Positions 17,942 through 26,026 of a stretch of 58,490 bases of DNA are shown here, piece by piece. Position 1 is the first letter of the stretch. Each line of letters starts with the position of its first letter. The position numbers and the translations under genes are program-made. Below the pieces are notes generated by a model that did not search any database, had not been told where the DNA came from, and saw only the letters and a list, made by a program, of their open reading frames with translations. The DNA lies in contig NZ_LZRN01000028.1 in NCBI RefSeq assembly GCF_001678675.1, positions 1 through 58,490 of the forward strand, read 5' to 3'. The stretch is from Gelidibacter algens. Its GTDB lineage: Bacteria; Bacteroidota; Bacteroidia; Flavobacteriales; Flavobacteriaceae.

Positions 17942-19177
17942 TCAAATATTGTTACGAATGGTTGCAATGACCCAATCTTTCAAAGATTCATCCCACGCAT
18001 CATAATTTTTATAAAACTGCTCTTTATCATACCAATACAAAAAAAGAACGTCCAATGTCGAGATATTGACCAACAATTTCCAGATTAAATCATGATGTTT
18101 GACGTGTAAAGATGAGTGTGGCTTTTGCAAGGCTTCAAAAAGATGCATATCAACAATATCTGCCAATTTGTGCTGATTGCTCAGTTCCATTTTATCAAGA
18201 TACAATTCAACACTCATCACTTTTTTCCGATCTTCAATGGATAATTTGTTGAGATATCCTTTAAATAAAACATGATCATCCAAAATATCTTTTAAAGGAT
18301 GCTGCGTATCTTTCAGAAACTGGGCAAACATAAATTTTTTGATACGGTCATAGCGTGGCATTTTAACAACCGCTTCCAAATCATACTCAATGATCATATG
18401 GTCGCGCAACTTATCACTTAGTTCTGGCTGCGAAATATGATAAATCAACACATCATGCGACGTGTCTTTAATAGCTTCCTTGTGCCACTTTACATCTTGA
18501 AAAACGATGATTGGCGTGATGAAATCGCGTAACACAAACACGCCACCAAAAGCCTTAGTGTAAAAAGAATCTGTGGCGTAATAAAGCTCATGAAGCTCGA
18601 GATTGCGGTGCCTTAAATCGCCATAGGTTTTTGCAGAATCCAGCAATTGCTGATGCAAGTGTTCATCAATAAAATTATGTCCTTGTTTAAAGCTATCTAT
18701 CAACTGATATTGTTCTTTTTGAACTTTGTCAAGCTCATTAATCAGTTTGAAAGTGATCGAAATGTCTTGGTATTTCAACACATCAAGAGGTTCATAAAAC
18801 GCATCGATATGTTGATCAAAGTGCACACAAATAGCACAATCTCTCGTTATATCATTGATTCTGCTGCCATGAATATGGAAAACATGTTGCATCATTTGCC
18901 GATCAAATGTGTGAAACGGCACATACACGGGTTTTCCTTTTTGTAACGGTGTAATGATAATGGCATTTGGATTGGCCTCCCCATTATTGAGATAGTGCGG
19001 CTCTGACTTTTCTTCAGCAATTTCAGGGCTCCAACCCAATCCATCAATAGAGAAACTCGTGAGTTTTGTTTCAACAAACCCCAACATTTTTAGGCACTGA
19101 TTGTAGCGCTCTACCAATTTCCCGCTGATAGGGATGAGTTCGTGCCTGTATAAATTCGCTTCTTTTAGTTTATTCAT
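17942..19177 (-). CDS. unrecognised 411-residue protein of the AAA+ cluster
   Basis: No family recognised and no signal peptide or membrane helix. It appears soluble, alpha/beta in the first half and helical in the last 150 residues. Notable local features are FHIHGSRIND and FDQHIDAFYEP (about 97-130), with several conserved-looking His and Asp residues, but nothing that proves a metal site. The C-terminal part (DRIKKFMFAQFLKD onward) resembles a helical repeat. It lies 32 bases after the 215-residue membrane gene, so it is almost certainly cotranscribed with it and the NUDIX gene. A role as an adaptor of the AAA+ ATPase is inference from position only. Confidence 0.78.
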   Translation of the reverse strand: MNKLKEANLYRHELIPISGKLVERYNQCLKMLGFVETKLTSFSIDGLGWSPEIAEEKSEPHYLNNGEANPNAIIITPLQKGKPVYVPFHTFDRQMMQHVFHIHGSRINDITRDCAICVHFDQHIDAFYEPLDVLKYQDISITFKLINELDKVQKEQYQLIDSFKQGHNFIDEHLHQQLLDSAKTYGDLRHRNLELHELYYATDSFYTKAFGGVFVLRDFITPIIVFQDVKWHKEAIKDTSHDVLIYHISQPELSDKLRDHMIIEYDLEAVVKMPRYDRIKKFMFAQFLKDTQHPLKDILDDHVLFKGYLNKLSIEDRKKVMSVELYLDKMELSNQHKLADIVDMHLFEALQKPHSSLHVKHHDLIWKLLVNISTLDVLFLYWYDKEQFYKNYDAWDESLKDWVIATIRNNI

Positions 19178-19209
19178 TTGAAAAGTACACGCTGATTTTC
19201 AATTTGTAT

Positions 19210-19857
19210 TTAATTGGTAAGTGGTTCTTTAGGCAGTTTTTGAATTAGCTTGATATTCCCTTCTATTGGAGCGATGGAAACTTCTTCGACGCCTGTTGTC
19301 ACATAAAAAATATATAAACTATTCTTGCCAAGTAATTTTACTTTTTGTTTTTGGCCGTCCTCAAAAGTGATGGTGTGCGACAAGTTGACATCTCCTTTAT
19401 CAATTCTCTCCTTGGTCTTTACACCCCGTCCTATTCCTAAACCAGTAAATAAAGCGAATACAAACAAAGTAATTACTAATAGAGACGCATTTTTATTTTT
19501 AAACATCTCATTTGCTCTTTCTAGTTTCATTTTATTTTTCCCTTCCTGATATTTCTTTTTGGTTCCCAACCATTTATGATATCTGGGAATAAGTTTCAAA
19601 TATATATAACCAAAAATTATGACCACCAAAACTGCCGTCCCTAGCAACAGATTACCTAACATAACAGCTATGGGGCTAATCAAGACATCTAAAATCGATG
19701 AATATTCTAAAATATTGACACCTAAAAATTTATAGTATATCGTTTCATGAAATACGCCCAAGATCAATAAAAACACGTAACCGATGGACAAATAGTCCTG
19801 GAAGGCCAAATCATTTGATGGTTTATTTTCACTAATAATTTCTGTATTATTTTCCAT
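19210..19857 (-). CDS. membrane protein of the AAA+ cluster
   Basis: A 215-residue protein with three predicted membrane helices (about 21-41, 60-88 and 124-143) and a basic cytoplasmic segment between the second and third (KLIPRYHKWLGTKKKYQEGK). The last 60 residues form a small soluble domain (LSHTITFEDGQKQKVKLLGK). No named family recognised. It is tightly packed, 21 bases after the NUDIX gene and 32 bases before the 411-residue gene, indicating one transcript. Confidence 0.75.
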   Translation of the reverse strand: MENNTEIISENKPSNDLAFQDYLSIGYVFLLILGVFHETIYYKFLGVNILEYSSILDVLISPIAVMLGNLLLGTAVLVVIIFGYIYLKLIPRYHKWLGTKKKYQEGKNKMKLERANEMFKNKNASLLVITLFVFALFTGLGIGRGVKTKERIDKGDVNLSHTITFEDGQKQKVKLLGKNSLYIFYVTTGVEEVSIAPIEGNIKLIQKLPKEPLTN

Positions 19858-19878
19858 AGTTTTATGTTCTGAAATTAT

Positions 19879-20460
19879 TTAGACTAAATTATTAATCTGC
19901 GCATACTGCAACAGCATAATTGTTTTAGCGTCCTTAATTTCTCCTGTCGATACCATTTGAATGGCTCTAGACAATGGTAATTCTATCACTTCTATTTCTT
20001 CATGTTCGCTGAACACCCCTCCGCCTTCATTGACTTTCATAGCATCAGAATATCGTGCAACAAACAGATACATTTTTTCAGTTAAAGCTCCTGGCGAAGT
20101 GTACGCTTCCATAACTTGTTTCACTTCTTTTATTTTGTAACCTACTTCTTCTTCCACTTCCCTAATAATGGTCGATTCTGGGGTCTCAATTTTATCTATG
20201 GCTCCCGCGCACACTTCAATTGACATGCCTTCCTCTTCATTGGTATGGTAAATTGGCATCCTGAATTGTTTTGTTAAAATAACTGTTCCCTTGTCGATAT
20301 TGTACAATAAGATTCCGCAACCATGACCTCGATCATAACTTTCACGAGAGACCCGTTTCCAAGTGCCATTTTTAAACTGAAAATCATAATTGATCTCCAA
20401 TAGCGTTGCCCATGCTTTAGACAGCACTCTATGGGTTATATTTTTTATTTTATTTGACAT
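19879..20460 (-). CDS. NUDIX hydrolase (NudK/ADP-sugar pyrophosphatase-like)
   Basis: A 193-residue NUDIX enzyme expected to hydrolyse a nucleoside diphosphate linked to another group, such as a nucleotide sugar. The NUDIX box is complete: G-x5-E-x7-REVEEEVGY (about 85-107), with the Mg-binding Glu residues. The N-terminal strand region (FKNGTWKRVSRESYDRG) and VILTKQFRMP resemble the GDP-mannose pyrophosphatase group. The substrate cannot be fixed. It sits between the AAA+ gene (58 bases) and a membrane gene (21 bases), so it may belong to the same system or be a passenger. Confidence 0.9.
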   Translation of the reverse strand: MSNKIKNITHRVLSKAWATLLEINYDFQFKNGTWKRVSRESYDRGHGCGILLYNIDKGTVILTKQFRMPIYHTNEEEGMSIEVCAGAIDKIETPESTIIREVEEEVGYKIKEVKQVMEAYTSPGALTEKMYLFVARYSDAMKVNEGGGVFSEHEEIEVIELPLSRAIQMVSTGEIKDAKTIMLLQYAQINNLV

Positions 20461-20518
20461 TTTTCAAGATATAATTAACTTTTAACAGGATCTCCTAGGC
20501 GCTATAATGCTTGTGAGT

Positions 20519-22477
20519 TTAGTTTTCGAATTTATTGCGGGCTTCCAACTCAATATTCAAATCATTTACGCGAGAGTCTACCTGACGCTTAAAATCAGTG
20601 TCAGCAATGGTTGCCACATTATCCAAATAACGCACCACTTCCTGACGTCTTATTTCTGAAAAATCGAGCCCCTTCATATTGGCACGCATCAACTCCTGAA
20701 GCATGTTGAATTTAGTCTCATAAGACTGTTTGAAATAAATTTCCGGATTATCAAACCAGCTTTGTTCCAAATCAAAATCCGTCAATCGCAAAGATACAGC
20801 CGATTGGATATTCCTCACATCCCGTGATGAAAAGAAGGGAAAAACCCGCTGCATTTCTTTATATAAGTTGGCATAAAATTGGTGCTCATTGGTTGGATAC
20901 TGTTTTTGAACCTGATCATAAACGGCATGCACACGTTCTTCTGAAGGTTTATCGACAGATTTCAAGATTTCTCCCATATTTTTAGCCAACCCTTGATCTT
21001 GCAGGTAGTTGTAATTATCAGGATTTTTCATGTTTACAAAATTGGGCATGGTGTCTTGCAACTTGCGCCACCACAAATGGTCCTGATCCAAAAAGTCATG
21101 TTCAGTTTGTGCACCATCAATCTTAAAACGGCCTTGCACACGCGAGATCACCGCTTTATCCAACATTTCTGGTAAATTGGTAAATAATCCGATGGAACTA
21201 TTCCCGTAATTGACAGCATAAGCGCCCTCAGTATATCTCAAAAACACGCCAATAACTTCCTTTACACCGGCAGAAACACCTTGGGCAGTACGTTCCTGCA
21301 AATTATTCTCTGCGTCGTCAATAGGGGCGAAAATCAGTTTTGTAGGATCCTGCATAGGCTTCATCCATTCCACCATTTTTTCTGCAGAACCGCCTTGAAA
21401 AGTTGAAATCAAAGTGTCTGGCATAGGATGGAATAAAAACGGAAGTTCCAGATGATCACAATGTTCCTTTAAACGTGTTGCGATTGCTGCAATGAGCATA
21501 CTTTTTCCTGTTCCTGGAATTCCGTAACCCATAAAGACAGGCATAAATCCGCCCAATTCTTGAAACGGATTCTTTTTTGCTGTGAAATCGTAACTTAACA
21601 TCCGTTCCGTTAAACGGCGTGCGAAATGTTTGGCGTCTTTATTGCCAACAATCTGCTCAAACTTAATTTTGTTGAATTCTATACTTTTGGCAGCACCTGC
21701 GAAAACATTGTTCCAACCAGAAATTGCAAACTCTGAGTGCTCGAGCTTATAGGTTCTGTCCAGAATGGTTTCTTGATGCTCCAAAGTGGATTTTCGCATC
21801 TGGATTTCATCAATCAGCGCTTCAAAGAATACCACTGTAAAATCGGCCACATCCTTATCACTTTTGATAATATCAGGGTGTCCCAAATATTTATCATAAT
21901 AAAATAAGGTACAGGCAACTCCTTTAAGAGGTGACAATAAGGACGTTTCAGGAATCCCAGCAAATTTTTGCTTCATGACGCTCAAATCATCAGAAGCATA
22001 CGGTTTTAGATGATGTAAAATATGATAGGCCGTAGAAAACAACATAAATGCCGTGGCAGTATGCATCTTACTTTCATAGTCCCTTTTACCCATGCTGTCC
22101 AACGAGGCCTTGCGCTCATTTAGGCTGGACAAACCTGAGGCATCATAATAACTATCCTTGATCCAGATGCCCAAGGTCAGTCCTTCCTGAACCGCGTACA
22201 AGGTTTGGTTGAGCAAAACGGGAATGGCAATGGAATCTGGCAGTAAGCGTTTTTTTAGTTCTAAAATAGTTTTTGAAACAGAAGTCGTTTCTGCAACATT
22301 AGATCCGTTGTTGGCTCTGGAAAGATAGAGCAAAATGGAATCGTCCTTGGTGTCTTTATCTTTGTTTTTCGCCCGTTGTCCTTGTTCCCATTGGATACTT
22401 TTAAGATACGATGCGGCTTCATCACGAAGCATATCGAGTTCATTTTGTTTTATGGGGAATGTTGAGTTTTGTTGCAT
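20519..22477 (-). CDS. AAA+ ATPase, core of the cluster
   Basis: A 652-residue cytoplasmic ATPase with one AAA+ module in the middle. Walker A is GYGIPGTGKS (about 316-325). Walker B reads LIFAPIDDAENN (about 379-390), with Asp-Asp where most AAA+ proteins have Asp-Glu. The sensor 1 region is GLFTNLPEMLD (about 431-441), followed by arginine-finger-like ISRVQGRF. The N-terminal 300 residues are helical and not recognised; the C-terminus is helical and charged. The module resembles the classic clade (spastin/katanin-like), whose members remodel or pull apart protein assemblies. The substrate here is unknown. The neighbours are a coiled-coil protein and several membrane proteins, suggesting a membrane-linked machine. 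Confidence 0.88.
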   Translation of the reverse strand: MQQNSTFPIKQNELDMLRDEAASYLKSIQWEQGQRAKNKDKDTKDDSILLYLSRANNGSNVAETTSVSKTILELKKRLLPDSIAIPVLLNQTLYAVQEGLTLGIWIKDSYYDASGLSSLNERKASLDSMGKRDYESKMHTATAFMLFSTAYHILHHLKPYASDDLSVMKQKFAGIPETSLLSPLKGVACTLFYYDKYLGHPDIIKSDKDVADFTVVFFEALIDEIQMRKSTLEHQETILDRTYKLEHSEFAISGWNNVFAGAAKSIEFNKIKFEQIVGNKDAKHFARRLTERMLSYDFTAKKNPFQELGGFMPVFMGYGIPGTGKSMLIAAIATRLKEHCDHLELPFLFHPMPDTLISTFQGGSAEKMVEWMKPMQDPTKLIFAPIDDAENNLQERTAQGVSAGVKEVIGVFLRYTEGAYAVNYGNSSIGLFTNLPEMLDKAVISRVQGRFKIDGAQTEHDFLDQDHLWWRKLQDTMPNFVNMKNPDNYNYLQDQGLAKNMGEILKSVDKPSEERVHAVYDQVQKQYPTNEHQFYANLYKEMQRVFPFFSSRDVRNIQSAVSLRLTDFDLEQSWFDNPEIYFKQSYETKFNMLQELMRANMKGLDFSEIRRQEVVRYLDNVATIADTDFKRQVDSRVNDLNIELEARNKFEN

Positions 22478-22489
22478 ATTTTTTAGTCC

Positions 22490-22538
22490 TCAGTTGGCAG
22501 TCTTCAGTCCGCAGTTTACGATCCGTAGTTTACAGTAT
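22490..22538 (+). repeat. heptamer array TCAGTTG/GCAGTCT, 7 units
   Basis: TCAGTTG, GCAGTCT, TCAGTCC, GCAGTTT, ACGATCC, GTAGTTT, ACAGTAT in register. It lies between the AAA+ gene start (22477) and the stop of the four-helix gene (22561). Confidence 0.85.
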
Positions 22539-22560
22539 TCTATCTTTTGGATTGCCATTA

Positions 22561-22926
22561 TTATTTTAATCCGAATTTATCGGGATTGTTAATCATATAG
22601 TTTAGTAGTCTTCCAATTTCTTCACTCTTTAGCTGTAATTCTTTTCTCCTTGGCTCATCTATATAATCACAAGCCAAAGCAAAATCTAACCATAATTGTG
22701 TTTCAGAATTTTCACTATCAGCATCAGACACTTTACTTTTGAAGTGCTTTTCATATTGTCGTTTTCTGTAGGCTTCAGCAATTGCAGAACATACAGCTCT
22801 ACTTGATCTGACCATCTGAGACGTCAATACAAATTGTTCAGATTTCGGAAATTCCTTCGTCAAATGGAAAATATCCATCGCTAAATCAAATCCTTTTTGA
22901 TACGCTAATAACTTTTTGAAACCCAT
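22561..22926 (-). CDS. four-helix bundle protein (S23/IVP-like), second copy
   Basis: A 121-residue four-helix bundle protein: FKKLLAYQKGFDLAMDIFHL, then SQMVRSSRAVCSAIAEAYRK, and a C-terminal helix SEEIGRLLNYMINNPDKFGLK. It is clearly related in pattern to the copy at 17310 but of a different subgroup. Both sides carry heptamer arrays of the CAGTC type. A decayed relative lies immediately upstream (23007-23115). It separates the AAA+ gene from the 353-residue gene. Function unknown; no rRNA context. Confidence 0.92.
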   Translation of the reverse strand: MGFKKLLAYQKGFDLAMDIFHLTKEFPKSEQFVLTSQMVRSSRAVCSAIAEAYRKRQYEKHFKSKVSDADSENSETQLWLDFALACDYIDEPRRKELQLKSEEIGRLLNYMINNPDKFGLK

Positions 22927-22930
22927 TTTT

Positions 22931-22972
22931 TCAGTCTTCAGTTGGCAGTCTTCAGCTGGCAGTCTTCAGATT
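22931..22972 (+). repeat. heptamer array TCAGTCT/GCAGTCT, 6 units
   Basis: TCAGTCT, TCAGTTG, GCAGTCT, TCAGCTG, GCAGTCT, TCAGATT in register. It begins 4 bases upstream of the four-helix gene's start codon, so it forms that gene's leader. Confidence 0.88.
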
Positions 22973-23006
22973 CATTCTGAGATATGCACTCTTTGGAATG
23001 CCGTTA

Positions 23007-23115
23007 TTATTTTAATTCAAATTTTTCAAGATATTTCATCATACAATTTAAGAGTTCACTAATCTCTTCACTCTCTAAAATCCGTTTGTCAGCCCTCAGT
23101 TTATATTTTAATGAT
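23007..23115 (-). pseudogene. remnant of a third four-helix bundle gene
   Basis: Reading leftward, about 34 codons end in ILESEEISELLNCMMKYLEK and FELK before a TAA at 23009-23007. They align with the last 25 residues of the intact copy at 22561 (SEEIGRLLNYM...KFGLK). The DNA past the stop is also alike (TTTGGAATGCCGTTATTATTTTAAT here, with TTTGGATTGCCATTATTATTTTAAT at about 22546). An in-frame stop cuts off everything upstream, so only the C-terminal end survives. It lies between two heptamer arrays, as the intact copies do. Confidence 0.75.
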
Positions 23116-23144
23116 TAAGACAATGTCAATTCGACATAGGTACC

Positions 23145-23179
23145 GACTGAAGACTGCAGACTGCCAACTGCCGACTTTC
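23145..23179 (+). repeat. heptamer array GACTGAA/GACTGCC, 5 units
   Basis: GACTGAA, GACTGCA, GACTGCC, AACTGCC, GACTTTC in register, running into the stop codon of the gene at 23178. It is the reverse complement of the TCAGTCT type at 22931. Confidence 0.82.
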
Positions 23180-24239
23180 ACACTTTACTTATTTCCAAAT
23201 CGGCTATCTGAATAGGCGGTTTTGCCAGTCCATTCATAACTTCCGGTGTTTTACTGTATAACAACTGAATGATGCGATGTGGTGCCAGCACATAACTTTG
23301 ATGTACAGGTTCATTCCATTTTTGTAAGGTTTGCTTAGAGAAGTACCCGCCTTCAGTAAATTCACTTCCAGAAACGACTTCATCGATCTTGAGTGATAGC
23401 GCATACGATTCCAAAGGCAAATCTTTATTAGCAATACTTTGTAAAATAGCATGGGTAATCTGATTTTCATCTTTGGCAAACACATTATGAAAAGGCCCCA
23501 AATCAATGCGTTTGATGTGCCGCGGTTTGATATCCTTTAGTTTCCTATCAATACCATAAGCCATGATGTCCAAGCTCATATCTCTATCTGCAGTTGCCAT
23601 GAGCATCTCATAAATAAGTTCTTTATTGGTCTCGATGTTAGTTCCTTCAAAGTCGAAATACATAAAACAGATGAAAGGACGATTACAGCCTACATCAAAG
23701 AAGCTCCAACTGGTCATAAACTCGCCTGCCGACCCTTCTGGGGCTTTTATGATTTTACCTTGGACAAACCGATTAAAAATAAATTTTTGTTCTACAGACG
23801 TGTAATATATAATAGAGGCTGCCTGAAATAATTTGGATCTACTGACGGGTTCTTTCTTTCGTAATAAACTATCCAAAAACTCTTCTTGTAACTCGCTGAC
23901 ATCCTTTAGCTTGTTGACGTATTTTTCTTTCAGTGACAAATCATTGAAGAGGTAACGGAATTCCAAATAATTTGGAAAGCCTGATTCTGTCAAATCGACC
24001 TTCATATTATCCTCTTCATCATACATGTATTTGACGCGCATAGCTTCAATGGAATACAGCAGTAAATCAGCATATTGTTTAAAGAAAATAATTTCTTGCG
24101 TGCTGCACAATTGGTTTTGCTGTGCGCTCACAATTAATTCCTTTAAGGCAAAATCGACCATTTTATGATAAAAGACATACTGCGCCTTGGTGTCGAGATA
24201 TCCTGAATCTAATGGAGTTACAATTTGATTGATGGACAC
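23178..24239 (-). CDS. unrecognised 353-residue protein of the AAA+ cluster
   Basis: No named family recognised, and no signal or membrane helix. The first 150 residues are mainly helical (QYVFYHKMVDFALKELIVSA and similar). The middle (WSFFDVGCNRPFICFMYFDFEG, about 178-200, then a helix with MATADRDMSLDI) looks alpha/beta, and the last 80 residues end in mixed strands. The gene lies between the coiled-coil gene (262 bases upstream, with a hairpin at 24421-24438) and the four-helix cassettes that separate it from the AAA+ gene. It is likely a dedicated partner of that ATPase; this is inference from position. Confidence 0.78.
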   Translation of the reverse strand: MSINQIVTPLDSGYLDTKAQYVFYHKMVDFALKELIVSAQQNQLCSTQEIIFFKQYADLLLYSIEAMRVKYMYDEEDNMKVDLTESGFPNYLEFRYLFNDLSLKEKYVNKLKDVSELQEEFLDSLLRKKEPVSRSKLFQAASIIYYTSVEQKFIFNRFVQGKIIKAPEGSAGEFMTSWSFFDVGCNRPFICFMYFDFEGTNIETNKELIYEMLMATADRDMSLDIMAYGIDRKLKDIKPRHIKRIDLGPFHNVFAKDENQITHAILQSIANKDLPLESYALSLKIDEVVSGSEFTEGGYFSKQTLQKWNEPVHQSYVLAPHRIIQLLYSKTPEVMNGLAKPPIQIADLEISKV

Positions 24240-24420
24240 TTTTTTGAATTAAAGGTTAATAATTGAGAATTAGGAATTAGCCAATCATGTTGTTGTGCGC
24301 AATATGCGTTAAGGATTACTCATCCATTAATGTTAAATATGACATCGTGAATACTTCGTATTTGCAGCGGCATCCTTTTAATTTCAAGAAAAAGATACAG
24401 CGGAAAGCCTGCCTGGCTGA

Positions 24421-24438
24421 CCACGCTTTTTTGCGTGG
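24421..24438. repeat. hairpin CCACGC-T6-GCGTGG
   Basis: Perfect 6-bp stem with a T6 loop, in the 262-base gap between the coiled-coil gene and the 353-residue gene. No T-run follows on the transcribed strand, so it is not a normal terminator. Nothing else is evident in this gap. Confidence 0.4.
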
Positions 24439-24501
24439 AAAGGCCTTTATAGAAAAAATTCAACTCCTAAACTATGAGATTCCAGCCGCAGTAAGAATTC
24501 A

Positions 24502-25851
24502 TCAAGACAATAAATCCTCACTAGTAGTTTCAGGTTTTGGAGTTACGGCAGGTTTGCCAGCATCGTTGTTTCCTGAAGGTTTGGTGGCATCAGCCTTATA
24601 ATAGTCTTCAAAAATTTCTTTCATATCGATACCATAACGCTCAGCAAAATTCTTTTGGATGTCCATATCCTTTGCACGGATTTCCTGTAAGGCCTGTGCA
24701 TAACTGCTGTAAACACCTTGCATAACCTTTTCGTGCACTGGTATATTCTCCATCATTTCCTGGCGTGCTTTGGCACTTGCGGTATGCATGGACGCCAACG
24801 TTTCTCCAATATGCTCATCTGTTTTAACACCCAAATGTTCCAAAATTGCGGCAAACTCTTGGTCTGTACGTGCTTTTAAAGCCACAACATAACCGTCATA
24901 ATATTTGAGTCGCTCTTCAGTATCACTCTTCAATTTGGCACGGTGCGTTTGCAAGTTGCTGCGCAAAGATGTCAATACTTTAATGGTCAAATTGTGCTTG
25001 TGCACAAAACTGTCCTTACTTGCCGCCAAGGTGGTGTAGGCATTTTTAAGGCCTTCCAACTCTTCAATTTTTTGCTCCAAAGTGGTCACTTTACCAACGG
25101 CTTGCGCATAGTTGGTCGATTGCTTGTCTACTATTTCTTCCAGTTCCTGACGGGCTTGTTTCAACAAGGCATAGTTTTCATCCAGCTTCCCTTCTACCTC
25201 CTTCTTTTTTTCTAAAGAGCGGATATGGTTTTTGGTAGCTTCAACAATGGCAACTTGAAGTTTATCTTCAACCTCCTTAATTTCAACCTCTCTATTTTTC
25301 AGACGCGTAACGGCTGCTTGACTTTTAAAGGACAGCTCACTCAAAAGTGTTTGCACATCTGCACTTTCAATGCGTTCCTGAAACATGGCTTTGGCTCTAT
25401 TATCAGCACCTGCCCTTACTTTTTCAGCCTCCTTAATCTCTTGTTCCTCTTTCTGGATCCTGCTTTTGCGTCCCCACAAATTATTCCACCACGTATCGGG
25501 TTTATTTCGTGCATCTTCCAGTTCAATCCGGGCGCGTTCCAGTGCTTTTTGTGCGTCGTCAATAATGCGTTGCTCATCAGCATTAAGTGAAGAAAACTTT
25601 TCAAAAATTATCCCAACTTCGTCCTGATAATCAGTAAGATCTTTAATGGCGTCCAATAATGTTGTTCTATCCTTTTCTGCCATATGGACCACATCATCCA
25701 AGGTGGCATTTAGAATTTTTTGACGGGATTGTGGATCATCTTCCTGGGCCAATTTAGATTTCATAGTGTCAATAGCTTTCCCCCAGTTGACATCTACTTT
25801 CCCTGTTTTTTCGTTAGAATTGGTTTCTAATAAATCAAAATCATCAGACAT
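24502..25851 (-). CDS. long coiled-coil protein, first gene of the AAA+ cluster
   Basis: A 449-residue soluble protein, mostly predicted coiled coil from about residue 75 to 370 (ERARIELEDARNK, EVEIKEVEDKLQ, VEGKLDENYALLKQARQELEE and similar). A short insertion with Trp pairs (DTWWNNLWGRKSR, about 118-130) breaks the first coil. The C-terminus is acidic and Thr/Pro-rich. Such proteins are often labelled microtubule-binding or cell-surface in Bacteroidota databases, labels that reflect coiled coils only. A TelA-like relation is possible in general shape but I see no supporting motif. It appears to head the leftward gene series, with about 175 bases of upstream space before the divergent MBL gene. 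Confidence 0.82.
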   Translation of the reverse strand: MSDDFDLLETNSNEKTGKVDVNWGKAIDTMKSKLAQEDDPQSRQKILNATLDDVVHMAEKDRTTLLDAIKDLTDYQDEVGIIFEKFSSLNADEQRIIDDAQKALERARIELEDARNKPDTWWNNLWGRKSRIQKEEQEIKEAEKVRAGADNRAKAMFQERIESADVQTLLSELSFKSQAAVTRLKNREVEIKEVEDKLQVAIVEATKNHIRSLEKKKEVEGKLDENYALLKQARQELEEIVDKQSTNYAQAVGKVTTLEQKIEELEGLKNAYTTLAASKDSFVHKHNLTIKVLTSLRSNLQTHRAKLKSDTEERLKYYDGYVVALKARTDQEFAAILEHLGVKTDEHIGETLASMHTASAKARQEMMENIPVHEKVMQGVYSSYAQALQEIRAKDMDIQKNFAERYGIDMKEIFEDYYKADATKPSGNNDAGKPAVTPKPETTSEDLLS

Positions 25852-26026
25852 ATGGTATCTTGTTTTAGTGCGTTGGACATTTTTTAGTGAGCAGCAATTT
25901 CGTTAAAATATATCAGTTTCAAAATAATTACCCCTTAAATTATTTGTAGGATTTATTATAAAATTGTTACACCTTTTTTAAATATGTTTCAAAGTCAGTA
26001 TCTTTAAGCAAACAAATATTCATAAA

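Noticed and set aside
17310-22926. Intervening sequences of 23S rRNA, suggested by the S23-like genes
   Set aside because: No rRNA sequence flanks either gene.
24287-24601. Plus-strand frame of 104 codons in the gap before the coiled-coil gene
   Set aside because: Half of it lies over the 3' end of the coiled-coil gene on the other strand, with no recognisable motif or promoter.
24502-25851. TelA or eukaryote-like microtubule-binding protein
   Set aside because: Only coiled-coil composition supports these labels; no family motif seen.
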